Shown here piece by piece: positions 7,889 through 16,465 of a DNA stretch of 64,000 nucleotides. This DNA comes from Granulosicoccus sp963833195 (GTDB lineage Bacteria > Pseudomonadota > Gammaproteobacteria > Granulosicoccales > Granulosicoccaceae). Below the pieces are notes generated by a model that saw nothing but the letters and a program-made list of their open reading frames with translations, did not search any database and was not told where the DNA came from. The stretch lies in the NCBI GenBank assembly GCA_963833195.1, contig CAWHXF010000027.1, positions 1,860,001 to 1,924,000 of the forward strand, in the 5' to 3' direction. The number at the start of each line of letters is the position of its first letter. Position 1 is the stretch's first letter. The position numbers and the translations under genes were made by a program.

Positions 7889-8068
7889 CACGCATGCTGC
7901 AGGCCTGCCTGAACGGTGCACTCTCGAAGCGGCGCAACGCGAAGCCCGTCGCGGCCGCCACGCGCCGGCTCGAGCTCCGATCCGCGCGTCGGGCGGTTTG
8001 CACACGCGCCGACACGATCCGGGGGCGGCGCTGTACAACGGCCTGCCGAACCTTCGGAGATCCGCACC

Positions 8069-9298
8069 ATGCCCGGCCCGCTGCACGGCTACCGCATCGT
8101 CGACCTGACCTCGATGGTGTCCGGCCCGCACGCCACCATGCTGCTGGCCGATCAGGGGGCCGAGGTGATCAAGATCGAGAACGTGCGCGGCGGCGACCAC
8201 ACGCGCGGCCATCCGAACCGGCGCGGCGGCCTGTCGGCCGCGTTCCTGAACAACAACCGCGGCAAGCGCTCGGTGGCGCTCGACCTGAAGGCGCCGGACG
8301 GCGTCGATACCCTGCTGCGCATGGCGCGGGACTGCGACGTCTTCGTGCAGAACTTCCGGCCCGGCGTGGCCGAGCGCATCGGCGTGGGCGAGGCGGCCAT
8401 CCGCAGCGTCGCGCCACACGTCGTGTACACCTCCATCAGCGGCTTCGGGGACACCGGACCCTACGCCGCGAAACCCGTCTACGACCCGCTGGTACAGGCC
8501 CTCTCCGGACTGGCGAGTATCCAGGGCGGCAGCGACGAAGCGCGCCCCCGTCTCGTGCGCACCATCGTGCCGGACAAGCTGAGCGGGCACGTCGCGGCGC
8601 AGGCCATCACGGCGGCGCTGCTCGCGCGCGAGCGCGGCACGCCGGGCGGCGACGCGCAGCACGTCCGGGTGTCCATGCTGGACGCGGTGGTCGCGTTCCT
8701 GTGGGGCTCCGACATGACGGGCCAGACCTTCGTCGGCAACGAATTGCCGCAGGCGCGGGCGGCGAGCTTCATCGACCTGATCTACGAGACCGCCGACGGT
8801 TACCTTAGCGTGGCGGTGCAGAGCGACCGGGAATGGGCGGCATTGACGCGCGCGCTCGATCGGCCAGCATGGCTCGAGGACGAACGATTTGCAAGCCCGG
8901 CCCTTCGTCAGGAGCACATCGACGAGCGCCTGCGCCTCACCCAGGAGGTGCTGCTCGGGCGCACCGCCGCCGACTGGCTCGAACGCCTCGAGGCCGAGGA
9001 CGTCCCGTGCGCGCCGGTGCTCACGCGCTCCGAGGTGGCGTCGCACCCGCAGGTACGGGCCAACGCCATCGTCGTCGAGAGCGAACACCCGTTCGCCGGC
9101 AGGCTACGCCAGGCGCGACCGGCGGCGCGCTTCTCCGGCACGCCCATCGAGATCGGCGACGGCGCGCCCTTGCTGGGAGCCGACACGCTGTCGGTGCTGC
9201 GCGGCGCTGGACTGGACGATGCCCGCATCGACGAGCTCGCGCGTCGGGGCACGGTGGCCTGGCCCGATGGCGTGCGCGTCGGGGAGATGGAGCGATGA
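8069..9298 (+). CDS. Family III CoA-transferase (CaiB/BaiF type)
   Basis: 409 aa. The opening GYRIVDLTSMVSGPHATMLLADQGAEVIKIE is diagnostic of formyl-CoA/carnitinyl-CoA transferases, and the catalytic Asp is D139 in KPVYDPLVQA. It transfers CoA between an acyl-CoA and a free carboxylate, usually in catabolism of an aromatic, methylated or branched acid. The start at 8069 has CGGAGA upstream. It overlaps the next gene (ATGA), so it is cotranscribed with the GST. The donor and acceptor cannot be inferred. Confidence 0.9.
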   Translation: MPGPLHGYRIVDLTSMVSGPHATMLLADQGAEVIKIENVRGGDHTRGHPNRRGGLSAAFLNNNRGKRSVALDLKAPDGVDTLLRMARDCDVFVQNFRPGVAERIGVGEAAIRSVAPHVVYTSISGFGDTGPYAAKPVYDPLVQALSGLASIQGGSDEARPRLVRTIVPDKLSGHVAAQAITAALLARERGTPGGDAQHVRVSMLDAVVAFLWGSDMTGQTFVGNELPQARAASFIDLIYETADGYLSVAVQSDREWAALTRALDRPAWLEDERFASPALRQEHIDERLRLTQEVLLGRTAADWLERLEAEDVPCAPVLTRSEVASHPQVRANAIVVESEHPFAGRLRQARPAARFSGTPIEIGDGAPLLGADTLSVLRGAGLDDARIDELARRGTVAWPDGVRVGEMER

Positions 9299-10011
9299 TC
9301 GACTTCCACTACTGGCCCACGCCGAACGGCTGGAAGGTCTCCATCATGCTGGAGGAGTGCGGGCTGGAGTACCGCACGCGCTACGTGAACATCGGCAAGG
9401 GCGACCAGTTCGAACCCGGGTTCGTCGCCATCTCGCCGAACAACCGCATGCCGGCGATCGTCGATCACGACCCGCCGCCCGCGTACGGCACCGAGCCCGT
9501 TCCCGTGTTCGAGTCCGCGGCCATCCTGTGGTACCTCGCCGAGAAGCTGCAACGCTTCAACCCGAAGGATGCGCTCGGGCGCAAGGAGGCCGACGAGTGG
9601 CTCTTCTGGCAGGTGAGCAACCTCGGACCGATGGCCGGCCAGCTCAGCCACTTCGTGAACTACGCGCCGGGCGGACCCGCGGAGCACGTCTACGCGCACG
9701 AGCGCTACGCGAACGAGTACCGCCGTTGTCTCGGGGTGCTCGAGCGCAGGCTCGGCGACCGGGAGTACCTGGTGGGCGACTACTCCATCGCGGACATGGC
9801 GGCGTGGCCGTGGGTGCTCATCGCGAAACCGCTCGGGCAGGGTCTCGACGAGTTCCCGAACGTGTCGCGCTGGCGCGCGGCGATAAAGGCCAGGCCGGCC
9901 GTGCAGGCCGGCGTGAACCTGGGCAAGGAGCACCGCCGCTCGAAGCCGCCCGACGACGCCGAGCGCGAGGTCCTGTTCGGTCAGCGCGGCCCGACGTCCT
10001 CTGCCGTGTAG
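9295..10011 (+). CDS. Glutathione S-transferase, Nu-class (YfcG/Ure2p-like)
   Basis: 238 aa. The thioredoxin-like domain with WPTPNGWKVSIMLEE, then NIGKGDQFEPGFVAISPNNR and MPAIVDHD, matches the Nu-class signature (GDQF..FL.ISPN..IPAI). The helical C-domain spans about residues 95-215 and contains YLVGDYSIADMAAWPW. Members have disulfide-bond reductase activity with glutathione. Translationally coupled to the CoA-transferase upstream. It is a different class from the NdmE-like GST at 360-1001. Confidence 0.88.
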   Translation: MIDFHYWPTPNGWKVSIMLEECGLEYRTRYVNIGKGDQFEPGFVAISPNNRMPAIVDHDPPPAYGTEPVPVFESAAILWYLAEKLQRFNPKDALGRKEADEWLFWQVSNLGPMAGQLSHFVNYAPGGPAEHVYAHERYANEYRRCLGVLERRLGDREYLVGDYSIADMAAWPWVLIAKPLGQGLDEFPNVSRWRAAIKARPAVQAGVNLGKEHRRSKPPDDAEREVLFGQRGPTSSAV

Positions 10012-10022
10012 TCGCCGCAGGC

Positions 10023-10907
10023 CTACCCGTCCGTGGGTACCTCGTCCTTCACCTGTGCGTGCGCGAGGAGCGCGAACAGCAACGTGCCACCGAGGATGTT
10101 GCCCGCGAGGGTCGGCAGGGCGAGCTTGAACAGGCCATGCGCGACGCCGAGCTCCGCTTCGAGCACGAGCGCGGCAATCTCCACCATGCCCGCGATGGAG
10201 TGCGTGAAGCCGCTGAGCGCGATCAGCCACGCGGTGAACGAGATGATGACGACCTCGGAGCCCTCGGCGCTCGGCATGATCCAGACCATGGCGGCGATCA
10301 GGAACCCCGCCCCGATGCCGTGCACGAATGCCGACCGGAGCGACAGCTCGCCGTAGTGACGCGATGCGTCGACGACGGCCGCACTCACGTCCTCGGGAAC
10401 GAGCGCGAAGCGCGTGAACGCGAGTGCCACGAGGACGCAACCGATCCAGTTCGCCGCGAGGACGGTGCCCCAGACGCGGCAGAGCTGTGCGAACGCCGAT
10501 GCGCTCCTCTCGACGAGTACGGGAAGCACGACGGTCAGGGTGGTCTCGGTAAAGAGCTGCTGGCGCCCCAGCACCACGATGAGGAAACCGGCGGCGTAGC
10601 CGAACGAGCTGACCAGCGGCGCCCAGCTCGCGTCGGGCAGGTGCATGCGCAGCACGGCCAGCCCCAGGATGGAGAATCCCATGGCGATGCCGGCCACCAG
10701 CCCGGACCAGAACAACGACTCGGTGGGCCGTGCGAGCTCGGCCTCGCCTTCCTCCTTGATGATCGCGTAGACCGCGGGCGCGCGCAGCTTCAAGCGCTCG
10801 ACGACCTTCTCTTCCTCGGCCGAGGTCAGCGAACCGGCCTCGTCGATGACGTGCTCGGGCCGTTCTCGTTCGCCCTGCCAGCCGGCGCCGGGACGATCTT
10901 GCTGCAT
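10023..10907 (-). CDS. Formate/nitrite transporter (FNT) family channel
   Basis: 294 aa inner-membrane protein. A charged N-terminal tail of about 65 residues with TSAEEEKVVERLKLRAPAVY precedes six hydrophobic segments. FNT landmarks include LFTETTLTVVLPVL, WIGCVLVAL, FVHGIGAGFL and FTHSIAGMVE. The family forms pentameric channels for small monovalent anions (formate, nitrite, hydrosulfide). The long-tailed subgroup lacks a known substrate. It converges with the GST gene 11 bases away and is not in an obvious operon. Confidence 0.85.
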   Translation of the reverse strand: MQQDRPGAGWQGERERPEHVIDEAGSLTSAEEEKVVERLKLRAPAVYAIIKEEGEAELARPTESLFWSGLVAGIAMGFSILGLAVLRMHLPDASWAPLVSSFGYAAGFLIVVLGRQQLFTETTLTVVLPVLVERSASAFAQLCRVWGTVLAANWIGCVLVALAFTRFALVPEDVSAAVVDASRHYGELSLRSAFVHGIGAGFLIAAMVWIMPSAEGSEVVIISFTAWLIALSGFTHSIAGMVEIAALVLEAELGVAHGLFKLALPTLAGNILGGTLLFALLAHAQVKDEVPTDG

Positions 10908-11142
10908 GCCCTGTGGCGGCTCCGGTGCGCGGCGCTCGGCTCGAGCGCGCGGTCGCTCACCATGACACCCCTCGGGCGCGTCCTGGCTTGCGGTTCGGCC
11001 CGCTTGCAGGATCGACGCTGGCGCGGTCGCGTCACCGCCGGCACGCGGGGCCGGTTCTCGTGGGCGTAGCCGCGCGGCAGATCCAGTGCGACTTCGGAAC
11101 GTCTAGAATGTCGCCCTTGATCCAGAACCGAGGAATGATCGC

Positions 11143-11382
11143 TTGGGGATCAGCATCAAGAACGAAGAAGTCGAGCGCCCGGTGCGTGACTACGCCAGCG
11201 CAGAAGGGCTGGGCGTCACCGAGGCCGTCGCGCAGGCGGTGCGAACGGCCAGTCAGATCGAGCGGCGCGAGCGCAGCGAGGCCATTCGGGAAGCCGCCAT
11301 CGCGCGTTACCTGGAGATCGCGGACCGCGGTTGGACGTCCGATGGAAGCGGCTGGACCAGGGACGAGCTGCACGACCGATGA
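11143..11382 (+). CDS. vapB: VapB-type antitoxin (Rv0623-like)
   Basis: 79 aa from a TTG start with AGGA about nine bases upstream. ISIKNEEVERPVRDYASAEG followed by VTEAVAQAVR matches the short ribbon-helix-helix-like PSK/Rv0623 VapB family (typical opening: alphabetic IKNPEVERLVRELA). It would bind and inhibit a PIN-domain VapC and repress the operon. The ATG of the toxin overlaps its stop (ATGA), the classic VapBC layout. The toxin is broken, so this is probably an orphan antitoxin or relic. Confidence 0.72.
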   Translation: MGISIKNEEVERPVRDYASAEGLGVTEAVAQAVRTASQIERRERSEAIREAAIARYLEIADRGWTSDGSGWTRDELHDR

Positions 11383-11752
11383 GTCTCGCCATCGACACCA
11401 ACGTTCTGGTGTACGTGCAGGATGATCGGGACAAGGTGAGGCAGCGGCTGGCGACCGATCTGTGAAGCAGGATCCAGCGACGGCGAGGACCGCCGTCATG
11501 TCGCTGCCCGACGTCTTCGAACCGTTCGGGTATGACACGACCGACGTCCACGGCGCGCTGGCCGCCGCCGCGGGCGGAGTGCTGTCGTATCGGGATGCAC
11601 CGCTTCTCGGAGCGGCCGCTCGTGCCGGCCATTCCTTCCTGATCTCGGAGGATATGCAGGACAGTTTTCGCTTTGCCGACATCGTCGTCGTGTGCCCATT
11701 CGTTCAGGGGGCCTCGAACCCTCGATTGGAGACGCTGCTAGGCACGGCCTAG
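11379..11752 (+). pseudogene. vapC: Decayed VapC PIN-domain toxin
   Basis: The 5' part (28 codons, 11379-11465) reads MSLAIDTNVLVYVQDDRDKV, the PIN opening with its first acidic residue (D6), and then stops at TGA. The 3' part, in the frame from about 11498, reads DAPLLGAAARAGHSFLISED and ADIVVVCPFVQ, corresponding to the PIN C-terminus (usual: WDA.I..AA...G...LSEDM, NPF). The two pieces total about 105-110 residues against roughly 135 for an intact VapC, so a middle segment holding acidic active-site residues is missing and the frame is shifted. No active nuclease is expected. Confidence 0.65.
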
Positions 11753-11801
11753 GGTGTGGAACGGCGTATCGATTGCGCCCGACACGGCGCCCGTCTCCAG
11801 C

Positions 11802-13064
11802 TCAACGATCCGACTCGAGAAACTCCGCGAACCGACCCATCGCAGCATCCACGCCCGGTGCCACACGCAGCAACGCCTCTTCCGGCGAGCACCTCCCCGC
11901 ATCCGCTTTCTCCGACAGCTCGCGCCACGCGGCCAAGGCCCGCCCCCCATCGTAGTCGCACGCCGCGAGCCGCAGCTTCAACCGCGCGGGATCCTCGCCG
12001 AAGCCCGCCCCCGGCAACGTCGCGATGCCGGCCTCCTCCAGCAGCGCCGCCGCCAGCGCGATGGAGCCGTTGAACCGACGACCGAGCACCGCACCGAAGT
12101 CGGGCCACGTATAGAAGCCGCCTTGCGGTAGCGGGGCGTCCACACCGACCTTTCGAAGCGATTTCGCCACGTGCCCGTTCACGAGCGCGTGCACGTCGGT
12201 GGTGTCGCGCACGTACGCCTCGATGTCGGCGTGGCCCGCGTAGGCCTCGATGGCCGCCACCTGCACCGGCGCCGCCACGCACGACCAGGTCTCGCTCGCG
12301 ATGTGCAGCATCCGCTCGTTCAACCCGTCGACGCCGCGCGGCACCAAGGCGATGCCGAGTCGCCAGCCACCGAGCGAGAGGTGCTTGGACAACCCCGTGG
12401 TCACGATGCCGAGCTCCGGGGCCACGGCCGCGGCGGATCGGTACACGTGGTCGTAGCTCGTGCGCCCGTAGATCTCGTCGGAGATCAGTAACAGCCCGTG
12501 ACTGCGGCAGGCTTGCGCGATCTCCGCGAGCGCCGCGTCGCCGAGCGTCAATCCGCTCGGGTTGTTCGGGAAGTTGATCAGGAGCTTGGTGGGGTTGCCG
12601 CCGTCCGCACGCGCGGCGCGCACGGCCGTATCGATGTCGGCGGCGCTCAGGCGGAAGCCCGCGTCCGCATCGACCGAGCGCACGGAATACGTGCGCTGGC
12701 CGAGCATCGCGGCCTGCGGCGAGTAGCTCACCCATGACGGCACCGGCAGCAGACAGTCGCCGGGCACGGCCATCTGCGCGGCATAGAGCAGCAGCTTGCT
12801 GCCCGGCGCGACGATCACGTCGAAGCGCTCCGGGTCGCACCCGGTGAGCCGCGCCTGGTGCGCGAGCACGGCCTCGCGCAGCTCGGGCAACCCGGCCACG
12901 GGGAGATAGGACTTCAGCGTCGCGTTGTCGCGCAGCGCGGCGGCGAGCCGTTCCGGCACCGGAAAGGGCGACTCGCCGAACCCGAAGTGATCGATGCGAC
13001 GTCCTTGCGCCCGGAGCGCGTGCACGCGCTCGTTGATGCCGAGGGTGGGTGAGACGGGTGTCAT
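11802..13064 (-). CDS. PLP-dependent aminotransferase, class I/II
   Basis: 420 aa starting at ATG 13064 (MTPVSPTLGINERVHALRAQ). Fold type I features: FGFGESPFPVP at the N-terminus, INFPNNPSGLTL, the PLP-binding Asp/Tyr in ISDEIYGRTSYDH, and the Schiff-base lysine in TTGLSKHLSLGGWRLG. The C-terminal FYTWPDFGAVLGRRF and GAGFGEDPARLKLRLA are typical of aspartate/aromatic-type aminotransferases. The amino donor and acceptor are not determined. The upstream long frame is not supported by a start signal. Confidence 0.88.
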   Translation of the reverse strand: MTPVSPTLGINERVHALRAQGRRIDHFGFGESPFPVPERLAAALRDNATLKSYLPVAGLPELREAVLAHQARLTGCDPERFDVIVAPGSKLLLYAAQMAVPGDCLLPVPSWVSYSPQAAMLGQRTYSVRSVDADAGFRLSAADIDTAVRAARADGGNPTKLLINFPNNPSGLTLGDAALAEIAQACRSHGLLLISDEIYGRTSYDHVYRSAAAVAPELGIVTTGLSKHLSLGGWRLGIALVPRGVDGLNERMLHIASETWSCVAAPVQVAAIEAYAGHADIEAYVRDTTDVHALVNGHVAKSLRKVGVDAPLPQGGFYTWPDFGAVLGRRFNGSIALAAALLEEAGIATLPGAGFGEDPARLKLRLAACDYDGGRALAAWRELSEKADAGRCSPEEALLRVAPGVDAAMGRFAEFLESDR

Positions 13065-13188
13065 GGGGTCGTCGAGCCGCTGAGTCGAGGCCGAGCTTAA
13101 GGGCTCGCGACGTGCGATCCGCTTCGAAGGCAGCGTAGCCGTGCTCCGCGGTGACCAAACGGCGCCGCGCAACACGCTGTAGCTCGGG

Positions 13189-13575
13189 TTGCCGGCACCA
13201 CGCCACGTCGGCCGACGGCCTCGGCACCGCCATGTTCGCTACATGATCATCCTGCCGTTGCGGATCGCCTCCACCGCCGGACTGGGCGCCGCGCTGCTCG
13301 CGCTCGGCTACGGCACCTTCGTCGTGACGAAGGCGCTGACGCTCGGCGATCCGGTCGCTGGATTCCCCACGCTCATCGCGGTGATCACGTTCCTCGGTGG
13401 GTTGCAGCTGCTCGCCATCGGCGTGCTCGGCGAGTACGTCGGGCGGACGTTCCTCGAAGCGAAGCGCCGTCCTCTGTACCTTGTCGAGGCCTACCGCCGC
13501 GCCTCCGCCGCGGCGGAGCCGAAGGTCACGCCGGCGAGCGAGCACGGTGCGCGCAAGCCGCGCGAGAGTGCGTGA
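13189..13575 (+). pseudogene. C-terminal remnant of a GtrB-like polyprenyl-phosphate glycosyltransferase
   Basis: The peptide from about 13243 (MIILPLRIASTAGLGAALLA, then FPTLIAVITFLGGLQLLAIG and GEYVGRTFLEAKRRPLYLVE) is the two-helix membrane anchor and C-terminal tail of family-2 glycosyltransferases such as GtrB. The entire N-terminal GT-A catalytic domain is missing, so it cannot be an active transferase. It overlaps the next frame by four bases (GTGA), as intact gtrB/arnT-type pairs often do, suggesting deletion within an older polysaccharide or lipid-modification operon. Confidence 0.65.
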
Positions 13576-15599
13576 GCGGGCCGTGGCGCGACGGGTTCGG
13601 CGAGTCCGGCGAGTCGGACGCGCCGGCGGACGCACGGAACCATGTGCGCTCGACGACGTGGTTGTGGGGGGCCTTGATCGCATTCGCCTTCGTCGTCCGA
13701 TTCGTCACGCTCGATGCCTACCCGCTGGCCGGCACGACCGAGGCGCGCTACGCGGAGATCGCGCGCGTGATGCTCGCGACCGAAGACTGGATCACGCCGC
13801 AGCTCGCGCCCGGCGAGCCTTTCCGCGCCAAGCCGCCGCTGTCGACGTGGCTGACCGCGGCATCGTTCGCGACGGGCGGGGTGTCCGCGTCTACCGCGCG
13901 GCTGCCGCTCGCGATCTGGGTGGCCTGGGCACACGCCTGGCGCGACGTGCGCGCGGCGTTGCGTTGGCGCGAAGGCGTGGTGCTGCTGCTCGTGATCGCC
14001 GTTCCCTACGAGCGGCGCTACCTGCTCGCCTGGTGCGTGTCACCCATGCTGTTCTTCACGTTCGCGGGAAACATCCTGCGGACAGCGGACCGACGCGGGC
14101 GTCTGCCCCGTACGCTCGCGGGCCGGCTCACCGCGCTCTACGCGGTGACCTTCGTCGCGTGTCTGGCGCTGTCCTTCGCACTGCTCTACCTTTCGGTGCG
14201 CGCCGTCTACGACTTGGAGATCGGAGAGGATCTCGGGCAGGACGCCGATTTCCTGCGCACCGGGTGGGCCGAGTCCGGCGATGCCGCCGTGGCCGATCAG
14301 ATCGCCCGCGAAGGCGCCGAAGGGGATCTTGACGAGCTGTTCATCGTGCTGCTGGATGGCGACGGCCGCCGGCTGCTCGCCTCGGACCTGTCGGACTGGG
14401 ACGACATCGATGCCGACCCGTCCGCCGCGCGCCGCGTGCTCGAGACAGGCGATGCCGAGCTGAGGACGATCGGTTTCCGCGGTCGTGAAGAGGACGCCCT
14501 GACGATCCTCGCCCCGATCGGCGAGGACCGCGTGGTGTGGCTCGCCGAATCCTTCGCCGGGCGCGACGGGATGATGGAGCTTCTGCTCGCGGCGTTCGCC
14601 CTCACCTTCGCGCTCGCCGTACCGCTCGCGTCCAGCATCGTGTGGCTGGCGAGCCGACGTGCCGCGCGCGGCATCGAGATCGTGAGCGCGGCAGCGGGCG
14701 CCATCCGCGACGGTGACCTGGACCGCCGCGCGAGCGTCGGGGGCGGCGTGGTCGAGGTCGCGAACCTCGCCGACGCGTTCAACGCCATGGCGGACCGCAA
14801 CCGCAAGCTGCTCCGGGACATGCGCGACATGACGGACAACATCGCGCACGACCTGCGCAGCCCGCTGACCCGAGTGCGCATCATCGCGGAGTCTTCGGTG
14901 CAGGGCAACGGCGCCGGCGACGCCCAAGCGCGCGCCGCCAACGACATCGTGCACGAGTGCGATCGGCTCGCGCGCATGATCGACGTCGCGCTGGACGTCT
15001 CCGAGGCCGAGGCCGGCGTCTGCCGCACTCCGCATCTGCCGGTGGAGCTGGGCCCGCTCGTCTGCGACGTGGCGGAGCTGTTCGACGCGGCCGCGGAGGA
15101 GCAGGGCATCGAGCTCGCCTGCCGCTCATCGTCCGGACTCGTCGTGGCGGGCGATCGCACCGCGCTCGAACGCGTGTGCGTCAACCTCGTGGACAACGCC
15201 GTCAAGTTCTCGCGACCCGGTGGCAAGGTGACGGTCGAGGTTCATCGGGACGCATCGACCATCGTGCTGGACGTCTGCGACGCCGGCATCGGCATCGCGC
15301 CGGGCGAGCGGGACCGCGTGTTCGACCGCTATTACCGCGCCGATGACAGCCGTTCGAGCACGGGCAGCGGTCTCGGCCTGGCCTACGCCCGCGCCGTGGT
15401 GCGGCTGCACGGGGGCGACATCGAGCTGGACTGCGCAGCCGGAACGAGGACGCGGTTCCGGGTGCGGTTGCCTAGCCTCTCGCCCGACGCCGACCGGACC
15501 TCGGCCACGCGGGTCCGGACCCGGACGGATCGGCACCCCAACGCAGGGGCGAGTGACCCCGCAAAGCACGTTTCATGTGATCGATCGTCCGCTCGGTGA
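13572..15599 (+). CDS. Chimeric ORF: ArnT-type glycosyltransferase remnant fused in frame to a sensor histidine kinase
   Basis: 675 aa. Residues about 30-110 resemble the start of PMT-2/ArnT enzymes (TTEARYAEIARVMLATEDWI, FRAKPPLSTWLTA). Residues about 130-170 resemble a later ArnT segment (ERRYLLAWCVSPMLFFTFAG), so several hundred residues between them are gone. From about residue 177 (LPRTLAGRLTALYAVTFVAC) it is a canonical HK: TM helices at about 183-207 and 335-360, a periplasmic sensor between, HAMP about 360-415, HisKA with H426 in NIAHDLRSPL, N-box NLVDNAVKFS at about 538, and G-boxes DAGIGI (570) and GSGLGLA (598). The kinase half looks intact but has lost its own start and any neighbouring response regulator. 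Confidence 0.75.
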   Translation: MSGPWRDGFGESGESDAPADARNHVRSTTWLWGALIAFAFVVRFVTLDAYPLAGTTEARYAEIARVMLATEDWITPQLAPGEPFRAKPPLSTWLTAASFATGGVSASTARLPLAIWVAWAHAWRDVRAALRWREGVVLLLVIAVPYERRYLLAWCVSPMLFFTFAGNILRTADRRGRLPRTLAGRLTALYAVTFVACLALSFALLYLSVRAVYDLEIGEDLGQDADFLRTGWAESGDAAVADQIAREGAEGDLDELFIVLLDGDGRRLLASDLSDWDDIDADPSAARRVLETGDAELRTIGFRGREEDALTILAPIGEDRVVWLAESFAGRDGMMELLLAAFALTFALAVPLASSIVWLASRRAARGIEIVSAAAGAIRDGDLDRRASVGGGVVEVANLADAFNAMADRNRKLLRDMRDMTDNIAHDLRSPLTRVRIIAESSVQGNGAGDAQARAANDIVHECDRLARMIDVALDVSEAEAGVCRTPHLPVELGPLVCDVAELFDAAAEEQGIELACRSSSGLVVAGDRTALERVCVNLVDNAVKFSRPGGKVTVEVHRDASTIVLDVCDAGIGIAPGERDRVFDRYYRADDSRSSTGSGLGLAYARAVVRLHGGDIELDCAAGTRTRFRVRLPSLSPDADRTSATRVRTRTDRHPNAGASDPAKHVSCDRSSAR

Positions 15600-15705
15600 C
15601 ACGGCGTTCGCCGCAGTGGCCAGGCGAAGTGCGGGCGCTCCATTCGAAGCATTCGCCCTCCGGATCGAGCAGGTCCAGCACCACGCACGAATCGACGACG
15701 ACGTC
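15600..15705 (-). pseudogene. N-terminal remnant of a PIN-domain (VapC-like) protein
   Basis: On the minus strand the frame reads VVVDSCVVLDLLDPEG then ECFEWSARTS, the start of PIN toxins (VVVDtSVllDll..D...WFeWSa..). After about 30 codons the similarity is lost and the frame runs into the 3' end of the histidine-kinase gene. No initiation codon is seen before the VVVD segment. It sits directly behind the phosphopantetheinyl transferase stop, so it may be debris from a lost toxin-antitoxin module. Confidence 0.4.
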
Positions 15706-15715
15706 GGCCGATCGA

Positions 15716-16465
15716 CTACTCCCGGGTCAGTGCGAGTGTCTCGTCGGTGCTCATCGTGGGTCGGCCGAGCTCGTGCGCGCTCCGAAACCGGCTCGGACCG
15801 CCGCTCGGCAACGACCACGCCGCCGACACCACATGAAGGCCAAGCGTCACGCATCGGCCGCGAACTCGTGAAGCCGCGTCGCGCGCTGCGCCGGCCAGAT
15901 CCACCTCCGCGACCGCGAACGTCTCTCCTTCGGCACCGAACGTCAGCTCCACCTGCGCGCAGCTCAGGAACGCGCCGGTGAGCGGGTACTGGCACTTGTA
16001 GAAGGCCTCTTTGGCCGAGAACAACCGCTTGGCGTGCAGCGCGGCGGCGGCGGGCGGCATGGCGGCGAGCGCGCGCCGTTCGGCGGGTGCGCACACGGTG
16101 GCGAACAGCGCGGGCTCCAGCGGGCCATCGAGCTCGAGATCCAGCCCGAGCGACGATGCGTCGTCGGCGCGGGCCACCACGGCGGCGCACAGCGTCGGCG
16201 AGTGCGACAGGCTGCCGACGAAGCCCGCGGGCCAGCGCGGCGATCGGTCCGCGTTCGGCACGAGCGCGACGCACGGACCGCCGAGCTCGGCGAGCGCGTC
16301 GCGGGCGCAGGCGCGCACCGTCGTGAACTCCGCGCGCCGCTTCGGGACGGCGCGGGTCACGTGGCGACGCTCGGCTTCGAAGCCCTCGTGGTCCACCGGT
16401 GGGCCCGCGGCAGCGGCAACCGGCGGATCGAACAGGCCGCGGATCGCGGCGGCGTCGAGCGTCAC
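15716..16465 (-). CDS. 4'-phosphopantetheinyl transferase (EntD/Sfp-like)
   Basis: 249 aa from a GTG that overlaps the upstream ATPase stop (GTGA). PPTase motifs: GFVGSLSHSP at about 82-90, LGLDLEL at about 106-112 (Mg-binding acidic residue), and RLFSAKEAFYKCQYP at about 147-161 (FS.KEA.yK). It attaches the phosphopantetheine arm of CoA to carrier-protein serines. The EntD-type motif spacing suggests a role in siderophore, PKS or fatty-acid systems encoded elsewhere; no carrier-protein gene is in the window. Confidence 0.85.
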   Translation of the reverse strand: MTLDAAAIRGLFDPPVAAAAGPPVDHEGFEAERRHVTRAVPKRRAEFTTVRACARDALAELGGPCVALVPNADRSPRWPAGFVGSLSHSPTLCAAVVARADDASSLGLDLELDGPLEPALFATVCAPAERRALAAMPPAAAALHAKRLFSAKEAFYKCQYPLTGAFLSCAQVELTFGAEGETFAVAEVDLAGAARDAASRVRGRCVTLGLHVVSAAWSLPSGGPSRFRSAHELGRPTMSTDETLALTRE

